Under the pieces are notes generated by a model. The model was not told where the DNA came from and ran no database searches. It was given only the letters and a program-made list of their open reading frames with translations. The position numbers were made by a program, and so were the translations under genes. A stretch of DNA of 64,000 nucleotides from Limnephilus marmoratus (taxonomy: Eukaryota > Arthropoda > Insecta > Trichoptera > Limnephilidae): assembly GCA_917880885.1 (NCBI GenBank), contig OU862915.1, forward strand, positions 35,162,676 to 35,226,675, read 5' to 3'. Every line of letters begins with the position of its first letter. The first letter of the stretch is position 1. Positions 1 to 10,570 of the stretch are shown in pieces.

Positions 1-340
1 TATTCTGGTAAAGTATAGTTATATAAACACCCATTTTTGTCCACTTCCAGAACAAATCTAACATTACTTTCATGTTCCGACGTCATTTCTGACAAACGTC
101 AAATGAATAAGTATCAGACACAAATGATGCGACGCGTCGCGTGCGATTAGCACTGTCGGTATCGTGATACTGATTGGAAACCGACCGCCACCGCGTAGCG
201 CCGTTGACGGGCACTAGCAAAATCGTACGGGGGGTACTTACGATCGGCGCGAATGATACGCGCACGAAGATCAAGTATCTTGTAAGTATCTCCGTGAACG
301 GAGGCAGTAACTCTAAGTGACCAACTCAGGTATGGGGGCT
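1..340. other. Non-coding stretch, no gene recognised
   Basis: Bases 120-300 are clearly more GC- and CpG-rich than the surroundings, for example around the GCGACGCGTCGCG palindrome near 130. Short open frames here show no recognisable protein. The stretch ends where the LINE-derived fragment starts at about 310-341. Confidence 0.4.
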
Positions 341-945
341 CCATCGAAACCAGAGTTTTAAACTCTCAGAAACTGGGATACTTAATAGTACCCAACTGCT
401 AACATTGTACAAATCGCAACTGCGCCCCACTATTGAATTTGGCAGCCACCTCTGGTCTGGAGCCCCAAAATACCTTAAAAAAAAACCTCGACTCTGTGCA
501 GAAACCGGTGGTCAATTGATAGATTCTCCTAACACAAACGGATTGCGATCTTTAGAGCATAGGCGTCAGGTGGGAATCTGTCCTTGTTCTACCGGTAATA
601 CAATGGAAGATACTTTGAGGAAATAGCGCCATTGATCCCCTCTGCACCAGTGCGTAGTCGGGGAACATGCCAAACATGTGCCCAACATATGTACACGGTT
701 GACATTAGTCACATGAGAACGGGTCGTTTCTATGACTCATTCTTGAGTTCAACAGCTCGGCTGTGGAACGTTTTGCCGGCCTCTATGTTTCCTTCCTCCT
801 ACAATATGGGTCTCTTCAAGACCATTGACTCCTTCCTCTCCCCAAAAAGACCCTCCACGCAGCATCTTCAAAGATGACATACGCCCCGAGGGAAATTATT
901 TTCCTCAGGACCTCTCATGTAGAGTTAATGTTAAAAAAATGTTGT
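310..945 (+). pseudogene. LINE reverse transcriptase C-terminus, decayed copy (family A)
   Basis: This is the 3' end of a non-LTR retrotransposon ORF2 with its 3' tail. Pieces of the conserved C-terminal domain are readable in shifting frames: KSQLRPTIEFGSHLWSGAP at about 410-465, then RSLEHRRQVG and RTGRFYDSF. A better copy of the same element lies at 43.34-44.08 kb. Compared with it, this copy has several frameshifts and stops. The DNA after the coding remnant carries the family tail (cagcatc...gatgacat...cctcaggacctc...gttaatgtaaaaa), ending in a short A-run. The 5' part of the element is missing, as is usual for LINE insertions. Confidence 0.75.
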
Positions 946-954
946 GATTGTAAA

Positions 955-1077
955 CGCAATTTTTATTTTTTATTTTTTTATTTATTTTTTTTTTTTTTAA
1001 TTATTTATTGAATCATTTATTATAATTACAATTTTACAACAAATATATATATTTTTTTACAGGTATTTTTTTTTTTT
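955..1077. repeat. T-rich low-complexity junction
   Basis: T-runs interrupted by A join the tail of the plus-strand LINE fragment to the 3' (poly-A) end of the minus-strand Jockey element. The T-run at about 1064-1077 is the likely poly-A tail of the latter when read on the minus strand. Confidence 0.5.
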
Positions 1078-1292
1078 ACTACCCTTCCATTTAAAGCATT
1101 TGCTTGTGTATGGAAGGGGAGTGTACATAAATGCTATTAGTTATTAGTTATAAGTTAGTACTTAAATAATTAATTGTACATAAATATATGTGAGCTGCAG
1201 TATGTATTTGATAATGGTGTGAATTTTTTTAAAAAAAGAAAGAATGTAATGGAAAACTAAGGATATTTGTAAGATTAATTGACAGTAGTTTT

Positions 1293-1483
1293 TTACTTAA
1301 GAATATTTTTAAAATGTCTCTTGATAGAGAGCAGTATTCGGGTTTTATCATTAATGCTTCTGATTTCTTCTGGTAGACGATTGAAAAAAGTTCTTCCCTG
1401 GTAAGTATAATGATGCTGTGCAAAAGACGTATTTAGTTTTGGGCATAGAAAAACATGTTTAAGTCGAGTTCTGTTTTCATTTA
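1293..1483 (-). pseudogene. Jockey ORF2, C-terminal segment beyond the gypsy insert
   Basis: Translated on the minus strand, this reads NENRTRLKHVFLCPKL, then QGRTFFNRLPEEIRSI, and ends KNILK-stop at 1293-1295. These are the hallmarks of the extreme C-terminus of a LINE ORF2. The frame joins exactly to the segment ending at 6559 once the gypsy element and one copy of its 5-bp target duplication are removed. The reading across the junction is PFLNENRTRL. Confidence 0.85.
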
Positions 1484-1708
1484 TGTTAAATACAGACTCG
1501 AGTGTAGGCGAGGTTATTTATAAATAATGCGCGTATTGGCGATATGGATATTTATTATAAGTAATGGCTATAAATACGTCCTAACTAACGTGTTGGCGGT
1601 TGGAAAAAGAGAGTGAGGAGAGGCCTGCATCTCCTTTTATATGCGGGATCACCTGTCTCGCTCTTGTATGGCCGGAAACAGGTGTGCCACCCTAAAACCT
1701 CTCTCACA
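1484..1708 (-). repeat. 3' LTR of the gypsy element
   Basis: This 225-bp direct repeat is indistinguishable by eye from 6334-6558. On the plus strand it begins TGTTAAATAC and ends CTCTCACA, so the minus-strand LTR runs TGTGAGAG...TTTAACA. Confidence 0.95.
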
Positions 1709-1719
1709 TCCTCCCCTAC
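1709..1719 (-). other. Polypurine tract of the gypsy element
   Basis: Immediately before the 3' LTR, the minus strand reads GTAGGGGAGGA. This is an all-purine run apart from one T, placed where plus-strand DNA synthesis would be primed. Confidence 0.75.
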
Positions 1720-1902
1720 TTAAACGGGAGAATCCTGGCTACATAAGTGATACCTATAGCTACATATTTCATACAATATATTTTATATTTCATATTTCAC
1801 ATTTAAAATTAACACATTACATTTAAAATTAACAAAACATTTGTTTTTGTTCTTTCTGTTTCCCTTCTGTCCATTTCTGTCCATTTCGACTGCGAAGTGC
1901 TG

Positions 1903-4900
1903 TCACCTGGGCCGAAGCCTTCCTTGCCATGGGTTAGACCTGAAACATGGAGAAACAGAATTAGAGACACTTCTATTACGTAACATACCGGAGAGATCTA
2001 ATTCGTCCGTCGACAATTCCAACGTGTCAGACGCGAATTCCTGGTTATCTTCCTCCTGCCATGAAACATGTAATTCCTTTAGCTGGTCTAAATGTCTTTT
2101 CCACACCATATTAGACTTGTTAATTTTTATGAAATATATTTTACTACCTTTTTTATCCACAATAACCCCAGGGACCCATAACCTATTACCCTGAGATCTG
2201 AAATCTCTAGTCATTACTTTCTGACCTATATTAAAACCTGATTTAACTCTACCCTTATATTGTCTTTTCTGATTGTTTTGGCTCTGAGTAACCTTTTTTA
2301 TTACTTTGTTTCGTCGAGTAGAACCTGAACTACCCGTTCTATCCTCAATTTTCCTTGGAATCAGAGAGTCAAATACTGTTCTAATTTTTCTACCCATTAA
2401 TAATACAGATGGCTCACATCCTGTTGTTGCGTGAACTGTATTCCTATAGTCTGCTAAAAAGTTACCTAACTTTTCTTTATAATCTGAAGGAAATCCATTA
2501 TGTTTACAAATTTTTTTAAGGAAATTTTTACAAGTCTTTACTGTAGCTTCAGCTTGCCCGTTGCTACTAGGGTGATTGACTGGACTAGTGATATGTTCTA
2601 TCCCATTTTTCTTACAAAAATTTTCAAAATCCTCAGAACAAAAACACGTACCATTATCACTAACTAAAGTTGCTGGAAAACCAAATTGCGAAAATAATCT
2701 ATGAAGTATTTCGATATTTTCTTTTGAAGACAGACTGTTTACTTCCAGACACTCAATCCACTTTGAAGAAGAGTCTACCACCACTAAAAAATTTTTGTTA
2801 TACAAACTACCATGATCAATATGTACCCTGAACCATACTTCAGGTTCATATGGCCACACTGCTAAAGAACTCTTTTGTGATTCTGGTTTAATTTCTAAAC
2901 AATCTCTACAATTTTCCGTTATTTTCTCCAAATCTTGATTAATTTTTGGCCACCAGACAAAGCTTTTTGCAATACCTTTAGTCTTAAAAACCCCTAAGTG
3001 AGATCTATGTAACATCTTTAAAACCTCTTGTCTTAAAGACTCAGGTACAACAACCCTATGTTGATATAAAACACACCCATTTATCAAAGACAATTCTAAC
3101 CTTTTTTCCCAAAAAATTCTAATAAAGTTACCACTTTGTGCCTTTTTTACAGATGCTGGCCAACCTTCGATAAGAAAATTTTTTACTTGACCTAACACAT
3201 CATCCTTTTCGGTTTCGCTTTTTATCACGTCTAAAGACAAATTAAACCCATTATTCTCGAAATAATTAATGTAATCAGACTCTATCTCATCTTCACAGCT
3301 AACCTTTTCAATCGGACACCTGCTCAGAAAGTCTGAACAATTATTTTTCGATTTTACATATTCAATTTTAAAATTAAACGAACCTAACATAATAGCATAT
3401 CTCTGTAACCTTGACGCGGCAATCTTAGGTACTTCTTTATTTTCACCTAAAATTCTCACTAACGGCTGATTATCCACAGCTAAAATAAATTCTCTGCCGT
3501 ACAAATATTGATAAAACTTCTTAATTCCAAAAATAATTGCTGTTGCTTCAATATCTAGAATAGAATAATTCTTTTCCGCTTTAGTTAAAGTTCTGCTTGC
3601 GAACCCAATCGGTCTTTCTACGCCATTTTGAAACCTATGAAGTAATGTTGCTGCTACCCCATTAAAACTACCATCTGTGACAAGTTTCACAGGTATATTT
3701 TCGTCAAAATGCGTTAAAATCCTATCCGAAGTTAATATTCTTTTAATTATCGCAAAACTATTTTCTTGTTCCGTACCCCATTGAAACTTAACATCTTTTT
3801 TAAGTAATTCGTATAATGGTGACAATATATTTGCCATATTTGGAATAAAATTACGATAATAACTAATCATACCTAATAAACTTCTTAAATTATTTAAATC
3901 ACTAGGTGCTGGTGCATTTAAAATGGCTTCTTTATTCCGTTCACACGGTTGAATCCCTTGTTCACTTATTTTATAACCTAAAAACTCAATAACTTTTAAA
4001 TTGAATTCACACTTGTCACTATTCACTGTTAGATTACAATGTTTCAACCTTTCTAACACGACACATACGTTTTTCTCTAAATCGTCTTCGTCTTCCCCTA
4101 TCACGATAATATCATCCAAATAAAACGTCATGTTCTGTAATCCTGACAAACAATTTGCCATTGCCTTTGCAAATATAGCTGGCGCGGGAGATAACCCGTA
4201 CACTAACCGCTTATACTGAAACAATCCTAAATGGGTATTGATTGTTGTAAAACGCCTACACTCCTTTTTTAAAACAAATTGACTATACGCCGATTTAAGA
4301 TCGATTTTTGCAAAAACTTTCCCACCATTTACTTTCGTTAATAGCTCCTCTATCCTAGGTAATGGATATTTGTCAACTAATAACTGATTATTCACTGTCG
4401 ATTTATAATCACCACATAATCTAATACTACCGTTTTTCTTAATTACTGGAACAATTGGACTTGCAAACTCACTAAACTGGACTTGTTCTATAATACCGTC
4501 TGACAGTAAACTATCTAACTCCCTTTCGACTTTTTCTTTCAAAGCGAACGGCATAACTCTGTGATTACGAAATATCGGAATAGCGGTCTCTTTCAAAGTT
4601 AAATTCACTTCGTACTTATTAAATTTTCCTAGTTTATCCGTAAAAACTTCCGGGAATTTTTTTACTAATCGCTGCTTCAAAGTATTCTGTTTTATACTGT
4701 TTACGATTCCGTTAATCCCGACGTTAAAAAGATTCATAAAATCACGCCCCACTATCGATAACGAAGCACTTGTGACAACAACAAATTTCAAATTGTGACA
4801 CTGACCGTTAAATTCCACTTGTGGCGTAATTGTACCTACCACTTTCACGAGCGTATTGTCAAAACCCCGTAGACTAATGTCTTCGTGCACTAGCTTGATT

Positions 4901-6030
4901 CTACTGAATTTACTGAAATAACACTCCTTGGAAATTACGCAACAAGATGCTCCAGAATCTACCATGAATTTACTCTTGATCCCGTCTAGTGAAACTTCAA
5001 TAAAAAATGGTTCGACACTATTAACTTCACCCAACTTTGTGTCCGACAACAAAGTATTCACACTCTTACGTGTTGAGGAACGCTTGCACTGTTTTGCGAG
5101 ATGACCCTTCGTACTGCAAATTTTACATAAATAATTTTTATATCTACATTCCGTCGCGATGTGATTATTGTGACCACAAACGGTACAATTTTGTTTCACA
5201 GCGTTCGCTGGCGACTGTGACCGTGCCCTGTTGCTATGCCCGAAACGCTTCACGTCTCTGTCTTTCACACGCGAATTATTAAAAGAGAGTCGACCGGCCT
5301 TGAGCTGTACATTAGCGTAAACCGTATTATCAACTCGGGACTGCGCTTGAGTTGAAGCTACGAGGTCAATGCACTCGGCGACTTGTAAACATTTTTCGAA
5401 CGAGTATAATTCACCCTCGAGAAATAATTTTTCCCTTACCTTTCCTGGTTTACAACCCAAAACAAAGAAATCCCTTAAATTTACTGATAAACTATTCCCA
5501 AATTTGCAATTAGTAGAAAGAGACTTTAACCGCACTGCAAACTCACGGATTGATTCGTCATTTCTTTGTTTAGCACTGTAAAACTTAGATCTCTCTTCAA
5601 AAAAACATTTCGTTGAACAACAATACTCATCAAGTTTAGATATCAAATCTTCTAACTTAATATCTGTTACCTTTTTAGGAATGCACAAATTAACCAATAA
5701 GGAAAAACAATCATCTTTCAATGCATTCAGGAAAATAGCCCTTTTTTTATCATCCGATGCAAACTTTTCATCATTCACGAGGAGAAATTGTCCGAGGCGG
5801 ACCTTGAAGTTCTCCCAGTTCCCGTCACGCAAACTGAAGGACTCCAATCCTCGAGACTCCATGTTCCCAATGCCCAGAAGGTACCCAAATAGAGAGAAAG
5901 AAAACAGAAAAAACAAAAACTTCCCAATGAGGCTTCTTCTTCTGCCGTCTGCTCCCTGGACCCTGCTCCGGAAACTGCTCCTTGACCCTGTGAATTGATG
6001 GCTCCTTCCAGACCCGTCACACAGTAACAC
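1903..6030 (-). CDS. Gypsy gag-pol polyprotein
   Basis: A single 1,375-codon frame encodes the fused gag and pol proteins that package, copy and integrate the element. Domains in order: gag (about residues 60-260); two CCHC zinc knuckles (282-295 and 302-315); aspartic protease with DSG (358-360); reverse transcriptase with YLDD (637-640); RNase H with TDGS (785-788); integrase with an HHCC finger (H1008, H1011, C1041, C1044) and catalytic D1072, D1125, E1161 in D,D-35-E spacing. The likely true start is Met57 (about 5862), where gag homology begins (MESRGLESF). The preceding 56 residues include a hydrophobic run and probably belong to the leader. No internal stop is present and all catalytic residues seen are intact, so the protein could be functional. 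Confidence 0.93.
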   Translation of the reverse strand: MLLCDGSGRSHQFTGSRSSFRSRVQGADGRRRSLIGKFLFFLFSFSLFGYLLGIGNMESRGLESFSLRDGNWENFKVRLGQFLLVNDEKFASDDKKRAIFLNALKDDCFSLLVNLCIPKKVTDIKLEDLISKLDEYCCSTKCFFEERSKFYSAKQRNDESIREFAVRLKSLSTNCKFGNSLSVNLRDFFVLGCKPGKVREKLFLEGELYSFEKCLQVAECIDLVASTQAQSRVDNTVYANVQLKAGRLSFNNSRVKDRDVKRFGHSNRARSQSPANAVKQNCTVCGHNNHIATECRYKNYLCKICSTKGHLAKQCKRSSTRKSVNTLLSDTKLGEVNSVEPFFIEVSLDGIKSKFMVDSGASCCVISKECYFSKFSRIKLVHEDISLRGFDNTLVKVVGTITPQVEFNGQCHNLKFVVVTSASLSIVGRDFMNLFNVGINGIVNSIKQNTLKQRLVKKFPEVFTDKLGKFNKYEVNLTLKETAIPIFRNHRVMPFALKEKVERELDSLLSDGIIEQVQFSEFASPIVPVIKKNGSIRLCGDYKSTVNNQLLVDKYPLPRIEELLTKVNGGKVFAKIDLKSAYSQFVLKKECRRFTTINTHLGLFQYKRLVYGLSPAPAIFAKAMANCLSGLQNMTFYLDDIIVIGEDEDDLEKNVCVVLERLKHCNLTVNSDKCEFNLKVIEFLGYKISEQGIQPCERNKEAILNAPAPSDLNNLRSLLGMISYYRNFIPNMANILSPLYELLKKDVKFQWGTEQENSFAIIKRILTSDRILTHFDENIPVKLVTDGSFNGVAATLLHRFQNGVERPIGFASRTLTKAEKNYSILDIEATAIIFGIKKFYQYLYGREFILAVDNQPLVRILGENKEVPKIAASRLQRYAIMLGSFNFKIEYVKSKNNCSDFLSRCPIEKVSCEDEIESDYINYFENNGFNLSLDVIKSETEKDDVLGQVKNFLIEGWPASVKKAQSGNFIRIFWEKRLELSLINGCVLYQHRVVVPESLRQEVLKMLHRSHLGVFKTKGIAKSFVWWPKINQDLEKITENCRDCLEIKPESQKSSLAVWPYEPEVWFRVHIDHGSLYNKNFLVVVDSSSKWIECLEVNSLSSKENIEILHRLFSQFGFPATLVSDNGTCFCSEDFENFCKKNGIEHITSPVNHPSSNGQAEATVKTCKNFLKKICKHNGFPSDYKEKLGNFLADYRNTVHATTGCEPSVLLMGRKIRTVFDSLIPRKIEDRTGSSGSTRRNKVIKKVTQSQNNQKRQYKGRVKSGFNIGQKVMTRDFRSQGNRLWVPGVIVDKKGSKIYFIKINKSNMVWKRHLDQLKELHVSWQEEDNQEFASDTLELSTDELDLSGMLRNRSVSNSVSPCFRSNPWQGRLRPR

Positions 6031-6322
6031 CGATGGCTACCCCAGATCACTCCTGCGACCTGGATCTCCGATCCTTGACCCTCAGAGATGCCGATTGACG
6101 CTGGACCTCCCGTGCTTCCCCCTTCCGAAAAGCTGGCTGGCTCCAGTGTCTTCTTGCACTTCACTCCTTGCAGTGAAGTGTTGGAATAATTTCGGTCCGG
6201 CCTTTCTTACCGACCCGAAATAATAATGTTACCGCGTATTTTTGCCAAATTTTTGTGCCAAATTTTTTTTTGCGCGTCGATTCTTTTCGCGATCTGCCGT
6301 ATTGTCAGAATCGTGTACCGTA

Positions 6323-6332
6323 GGCTGCGCCA
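6323..6332 (-). other. Primer-binding site (tRNA-Ser type)
   Basis: One base after the 5' LTR the minus strand reads TGGCGCAGCC. This would pair with a tRNA ending GGCTGCGCCA, as I recall for insect serine tRNAs. The match stops after about 10 bases, so the primer identity is an inference. Confidence 0.65.
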
Positions 6333-6333
6333 C

Positions 6334-6558
6334 TGTTAAATACAGACTCGAGTGTAGGCGAGGTTATTTATAAATAATGCGCGTATTGGCGATATGGATA
6401 TTTATTATAAGTAATGGCTATAAATACGTCCTAACTAACGTGTTGGCGGTTGGAAAAAGAGAGTGAGGAGAGGCCTGCATCTCCTTTTATATGCGGGATC
6501 ACCTGTCTCGCTCTTGTATGGCCGGAAACAGGTGTGCCACCCTAAAACCTCTCTCACA
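6334..6558 (-). repeat. 5' LTR of the gypsy element
   Basis: This is the second 225-bp copy, followed by ATTTA, which duplicates the five bases before position 1484. It carries the promoter for the minus-strand transcript. Confidence 0.95.
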
Positions 6559-9335
6559 ATTTAAAAATGGATATTTATCTTTTTCCTTTATAATTTGAAT
6601 CAATGAATTTTTAATATATAAATCTTTAAATGTGGGTACTTGAAATTCTTCAAACAGGCGTTCTGTTGGGTAGTCTAAGGATTTTTTTAATATAATTTTA
6701 ATAATTGTCCTTTGTACAATTTCTATTGGAAGAAGGTTACATTTATACGCGGATCCCCAACTAATAATAGCGTATTCTAGAGTGGATTGAACTAAGGCAT
6801 AGTAGATTAAATATAGATTTTTTATCGACAGAAAATTTCTAACTCTTAAAAATATATATATTAATTTTCTGATTTTGTTTACTACTTGACATATTTGTTC
6901 CTTCCATTTCAGATTTTTGTCGATAATTACTCCGAGATATTTAATTTTATTTGTTGTTTTTAATATTGTACAGTTTGATTTGCAATAATTTTGGCTATGA
7001 ATTTTAGTATTATCGTGTATGACAATGTTAAAATTTTTGGAGCATCGTTTGGATGGATTGCAAATGGAATTACAAATGTCTTTTCACTATTTAGTGATAG
7101 TAAATTAGTGTCGAAAAAATTCTTAAGCGTGTTGATGTCTTCTGTGGCCTTTAATTCTACATTTTCCCAAGTCTTTTCACTTATTATTAATACTGTATCG
7201 TCGGCGTATGATGTAATTTGACCATTTAAATGTCGAAAAAAAATATCATTTACATATATGGTAAAAAAAATTGGTCCAAGCACTGTACCTTGCGGGATTC
7301 CAAAGCTTGAAATCTCTTGATCACTATTAACATGATTGATTTTTACCACTTGAGGGCGGTTTTTTAAGTAGTTTGTGATCCATTTAATCGCGTTGCCTTT
7401 TATGCCAATATCATTTAATTTTTTTAATAGCATCTCATGGGATATGCTATCGAATGCCTTTCTGAGGTCAATAAATATGCCCGCACATTTTTTAGCTTTA
7501 TCCAATGATTCGTAAATGTATGAAGTTACGTTAGCAATTGCATCTTGTGTGCTGAGTGATTTAATAAAACCAAACTGGTTTTTGTGTAGTATTTTATTAC
7601 TATCTAGGAAATTTACCAATTGTTTTTTTACTATTTTTTCAAAGATCTTTCCTATGTTAGAAATTAGACAAATTGGGCGATAATTCGTTACTTGGTGTGG
7701 ATCACCAGATTTGTAAATAGGTGAGATTATTGTGTTTTTGTAGTTCATTGGAAATATTCCTTTCGTTAAACTCAAGTTTATTAAATGAGTGATGGGTTTT
7801 ATTAAGTAAGATTTCATAGATTTTAACATGTGTGCCGTAATAGAATCAAAACCGGGAGACGAACCTCCTTTCATATTTTCTATTATTTTTAAAATTTCAC
7901 ATTCTGTTGTTATTTCAAATTTTGAAAGTATATTACATTTCTGTAGATTTTTATTTTTATGTTTTTCTGGGTTAGAAGGTTTATGAATATTTTTCGCAAG
8001 ATTTTTTCCAACATTTGCAAAGAAGGAATTAAATATGTTTGCACATTGTTTAGGCTGTAAGTTGGCATCTATAATTTTTTTATCATGTTTGATGTACTTA
8101 ATATTTTGTGTCTTTTTTGTATTGTCTATGGCCAAATTCACAGTTTTCCACATTTGTTTGTGGTTATTTTCTGAAGATAATATTTTATTTTTAAAAAACT
8201 CTTCCTTACTTTTTTTAATATAAGATGTTAATTTATTTTTATATTTTTTATAAAAAATATATGCTTTTTCATCATGGGGATTATTTAAAGTTGTTTTATA
8301 AAGTTTTTCTTTGTTTCTGATAGATATTATAAGTCCTTTGGTAATCCAAGGTTTTAAACATCTTAATTTTGATTTTATGTGTATTATTATTTCAGTTGTC
8401 GAATTTTTAATGTGTTGTGACAGGATTTTTTCAAAGTTAGTGGAACATATTTCGGTATCATCACTCTTTAAAACATTGTTCCAATCTTCCATTTTTAGTT
8501 TTTCAGAGAGAATAGTCATGTCTATTGTTGATTTTTTGGGTATTAAATTATGTTTTTTATGTTTAATATTATTATTATACAGAAGTAAGCATGAATGATG
8601 GTCAGTTATGTTAGTTTTCCAAACAATTGATTTTAGTTTGTGAAGATCTTTAATGTTTACGTTTGTCCAAATGTGATCTAAACAAGATGGAGTATGTTCT
8701 TTTATTTCTCTAGTATTTTTATTTATGCAAGATATGAAATTTTGTTCAGTCATACAATTGATGTATTCAGTTTTGTTATTATTTTCTATTTTTTCATTAA
8801 TGTTCACATTAAAATCACCCACCACGAAGCAGAGTTTATTTTTTAATTTTAATAATATATATTTCAGGTCATTAATAAACGTAATAATACTTGAGCCATG
8901 CGTTCTATAGATAGCTATTAAATGATATATTGATTTGCCGAGTTTGAAATGTACTTCGATGCAGTTTACCAAATGTATTGGGTGTTCTATAATGTTAACA
9001 ATACTAAATTTATTATTTGCAAATATTATTATACCCGAATTTTTGTTGATATCTACTTTGGTAGAAATATAATTGTACTCAGGTAAGTGATAAGGCGGTG
9101 AGTCAGCGTTCGTGAATGTTTCAGTTAAGACTATGAAGTCCGGCTTTTTAATTAAATTATTTATTTTTAGAATTAGTTCATCTAAATTTTTCTGAATGCT
9201 ACGGATGTTTATGTGCATAATAATTATATCATTGATGTTTTTAGAAATAATTTTGTTACATGAATCAGTACAAATACATTCATATTCTTGAATTTTAATA
9301 TTTAATTCTAATTCGCTATTTAAGAAATCATCCAT
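6559..9335 (-). pseudogene. Jockey ORF2: endonuclease and reverse transcriptase
   Basis: ORF2 makes the enzyme that nicks the target and copies the LINE RNA into DNA. From Met at 9335, the AP endonuclease shows HINIRS (41-46), ETF (72-74), GDFNVN (173-178), SCLDHIW (217-223) and ITDHHS (243-248). The reverse transcriptase shows NYRPICL, FIDLRKAFDS, GIPQGTVLGP and YADD (710-713). The frame closes at 6960, but the next frame continues without stops as YLGVIIDKNLKWKEQ, then QSTLEYAIISWGS, up to the gypsy insertion at 6559. The break is explained by one missing base in the five-T run at 7034-7038 (five As on the coding strand). The protein then resumes at 1483. Confidence 0.88.
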
Positions 9336-9405
9336 TTAATTAATGTATTTTGCAAAATTATATATAATTTTTTTTATTCAATGTCGTAGTTTATTCTTTC
9401 CTTGG

Positions 9406-10444
9406 CTAATTTAAGCATGTAAAACGGAACTTACATGTTTCGCTGTTTGTTCGGTGGTCTATTTCATTCATTTTACTGTTGAAGGAGTTAATTTCTTTCT
9501 TCTTGTTAGCTGAGTGACAGTTAGCGCATTTGGGCGGTAGTTCCAGGGATTTACATTCGGAGATGGGATGATCTTCTGAACAGTGCTTGCATGTTGGTTT
9601 ATTCATTTTATTGTAGCATTTTTGTGCTGTGTGTCCGAATCTTTGACAATGGAAACATTGGGTAAGAACGTTACAATCGGTTACATAGATTCTCATGAAT
9701 CCTAGATGAATTTTTTTTCTATTTATAAGATGTAGTCTCAATTCTGGATTTGTTTGGAGAATTAAGTTTTTGCTGTTAGTTTTTTTGTTCGTAATGATGG
9801 CTTTGACTTGTAATATATTTTTATCTTGGTATTTTTCACATATCATTTTGATGTCGTTGTTTTGTTCAATTATGTCTTCTAAGAATTCTTTTTCGGTATA
9901 GTCTTTGTCAAGTCCTTTGAATATTACGCATGGATCCGTTTTCACAAGTACCTCCGCTATTATGGTTTTGTCGACTTCATTTATCTTATCTTTTAATTTT
10001 TTTGCCTCTTCTTTTTCTGGGCATGTTATTATAATGTTTTTTTTTTGTTTTTTTAAATTCACTTACTCGAATTCCCAACTGCGATATTTTGATTTTTTGT
10101 ATTTTCTCTTTTATTTTTTCAGTGTCTTCTTCTTTTAAGCTTTTTATAATTATAGGAAATCGTTTTTCTTGTGTTTGTGGTATTAAGTTTTTTACTGCCG
10201 AAGAGTATGAAAATAAGTTTTTTTGTGTTTGGTTTTTTTCTTGAATTTCACATTTTTCTTGTAATTTAGCTAATTCTATTGCCATGTGGGATATCATTTC
10301 CATGATGTTATTTATTTCTTTCATCATTTTTGATTTGGTTTCTTTAGTAAGTTTATTTTCTTCTATGATTGTATGTAAGTCACTTATGTTTTGTTTCGCC
10401 TTAGTAATGAAGGCATGCGGATCAACCGCTTCCTCCATTTTCAC
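9406..10444 (-). pseudogene. Jockey ORF1: gag-like nucleic-acid binding protein
   Basis: ORF1 coats the LINE RNA. Its N-terminal part (from Met at 10444) is rich in Lys and Glu and looks coiled-coil (KSKMMKEINNIMEMISHM). The second part carries a Pre-C2HC region (GFMRIYVTDCNVLTQCF) followed by zinc knuckles, CFHCQRFGHTAQKC then CKHCSEDHPISEC and CANCHSA. The two halves lie in different frames that meet in the A-rich run around 10,037-10,054. A one-base slip there explains the break, with RVSEFKK in one frame continuing as KKNIIITCPEKEEAKK in the other. It ends 70 bp before ORF2. Confidence 0.82.
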
Positions 10445-10570
10445 GGGTTATGAATTACTTTATTTTCGGTTAATTTATATACTTTTAAAATTTGTCCGTG
10501 TTTGAAAGTGTTATTTTATTTGATCGCCGCTCACTCACGTCCAACACCGTTAGAGGTTGAGGCGACACTG

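Larger units (their letters stand above)
1484..6558 (-). mobile_element. Ty3/gypsy LTR retrotransposon, complete
   Basis: The element is 5,075 bp and reads on the minus strand. It has two 225-bp LTRs starting TG and ending CA that I cannot tell apart by eye. It also has a primer-binding site, a polypurine tract and one long gag-pol frame. It is flanked by a 5-bp direct repeat ATTTA (1479-1483 and 6559-6563). Identical LTRs and an open frame point to a recent insertion. Gag, protease, RT, RNase H and integrase lie in one frame with no env gene. That order, integrase after RNase H, is Ty3/gypsy. The single-frame gag-pol and short LTR recall the Mag clade known from silkworm, but clade assignment needs a tree. 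Confidence 0.93.
1064..10570 (-). mobile_element. Jockey-type LINE, split by a gypsy insertion
   Basis: A near full-length non-LTR retrotransposon reads on the minus strand. It has a 5' leader (about 10,570-10,445), ORF1 (10,444-9,406), a 70-bp spacer, ORF2 (9,335-6,559 continuing at 1,483-1,293), a 3' UTR and a T-run on the plus strand that represents the poly-A tail. A Ty3/gypsy element occupies 1,484-6,558. ORF1 has a Pre-C2HC/zinc-knuckle gag. ORF2 has an AP-type endonuclease and reverse transcriptase. This layout, with no RNase H seen, fits the Jockey clade. ORF1 and ORF2 each carry what looks like a single-base slip in an A-run, so decay is slight apart from the insertion. I could not identify the target duplication, and the 5' boundary is approximate. 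Confidence 0.85.

Noticed and set aside
5775..6164. Minus-strand 129-codon frame upstream of gag
   Set aside because: It overlaps the gypsy leader and the start of gag in another frame, has no motif, and sits between the primer-binding site and gag where a non-coding leader is expected.
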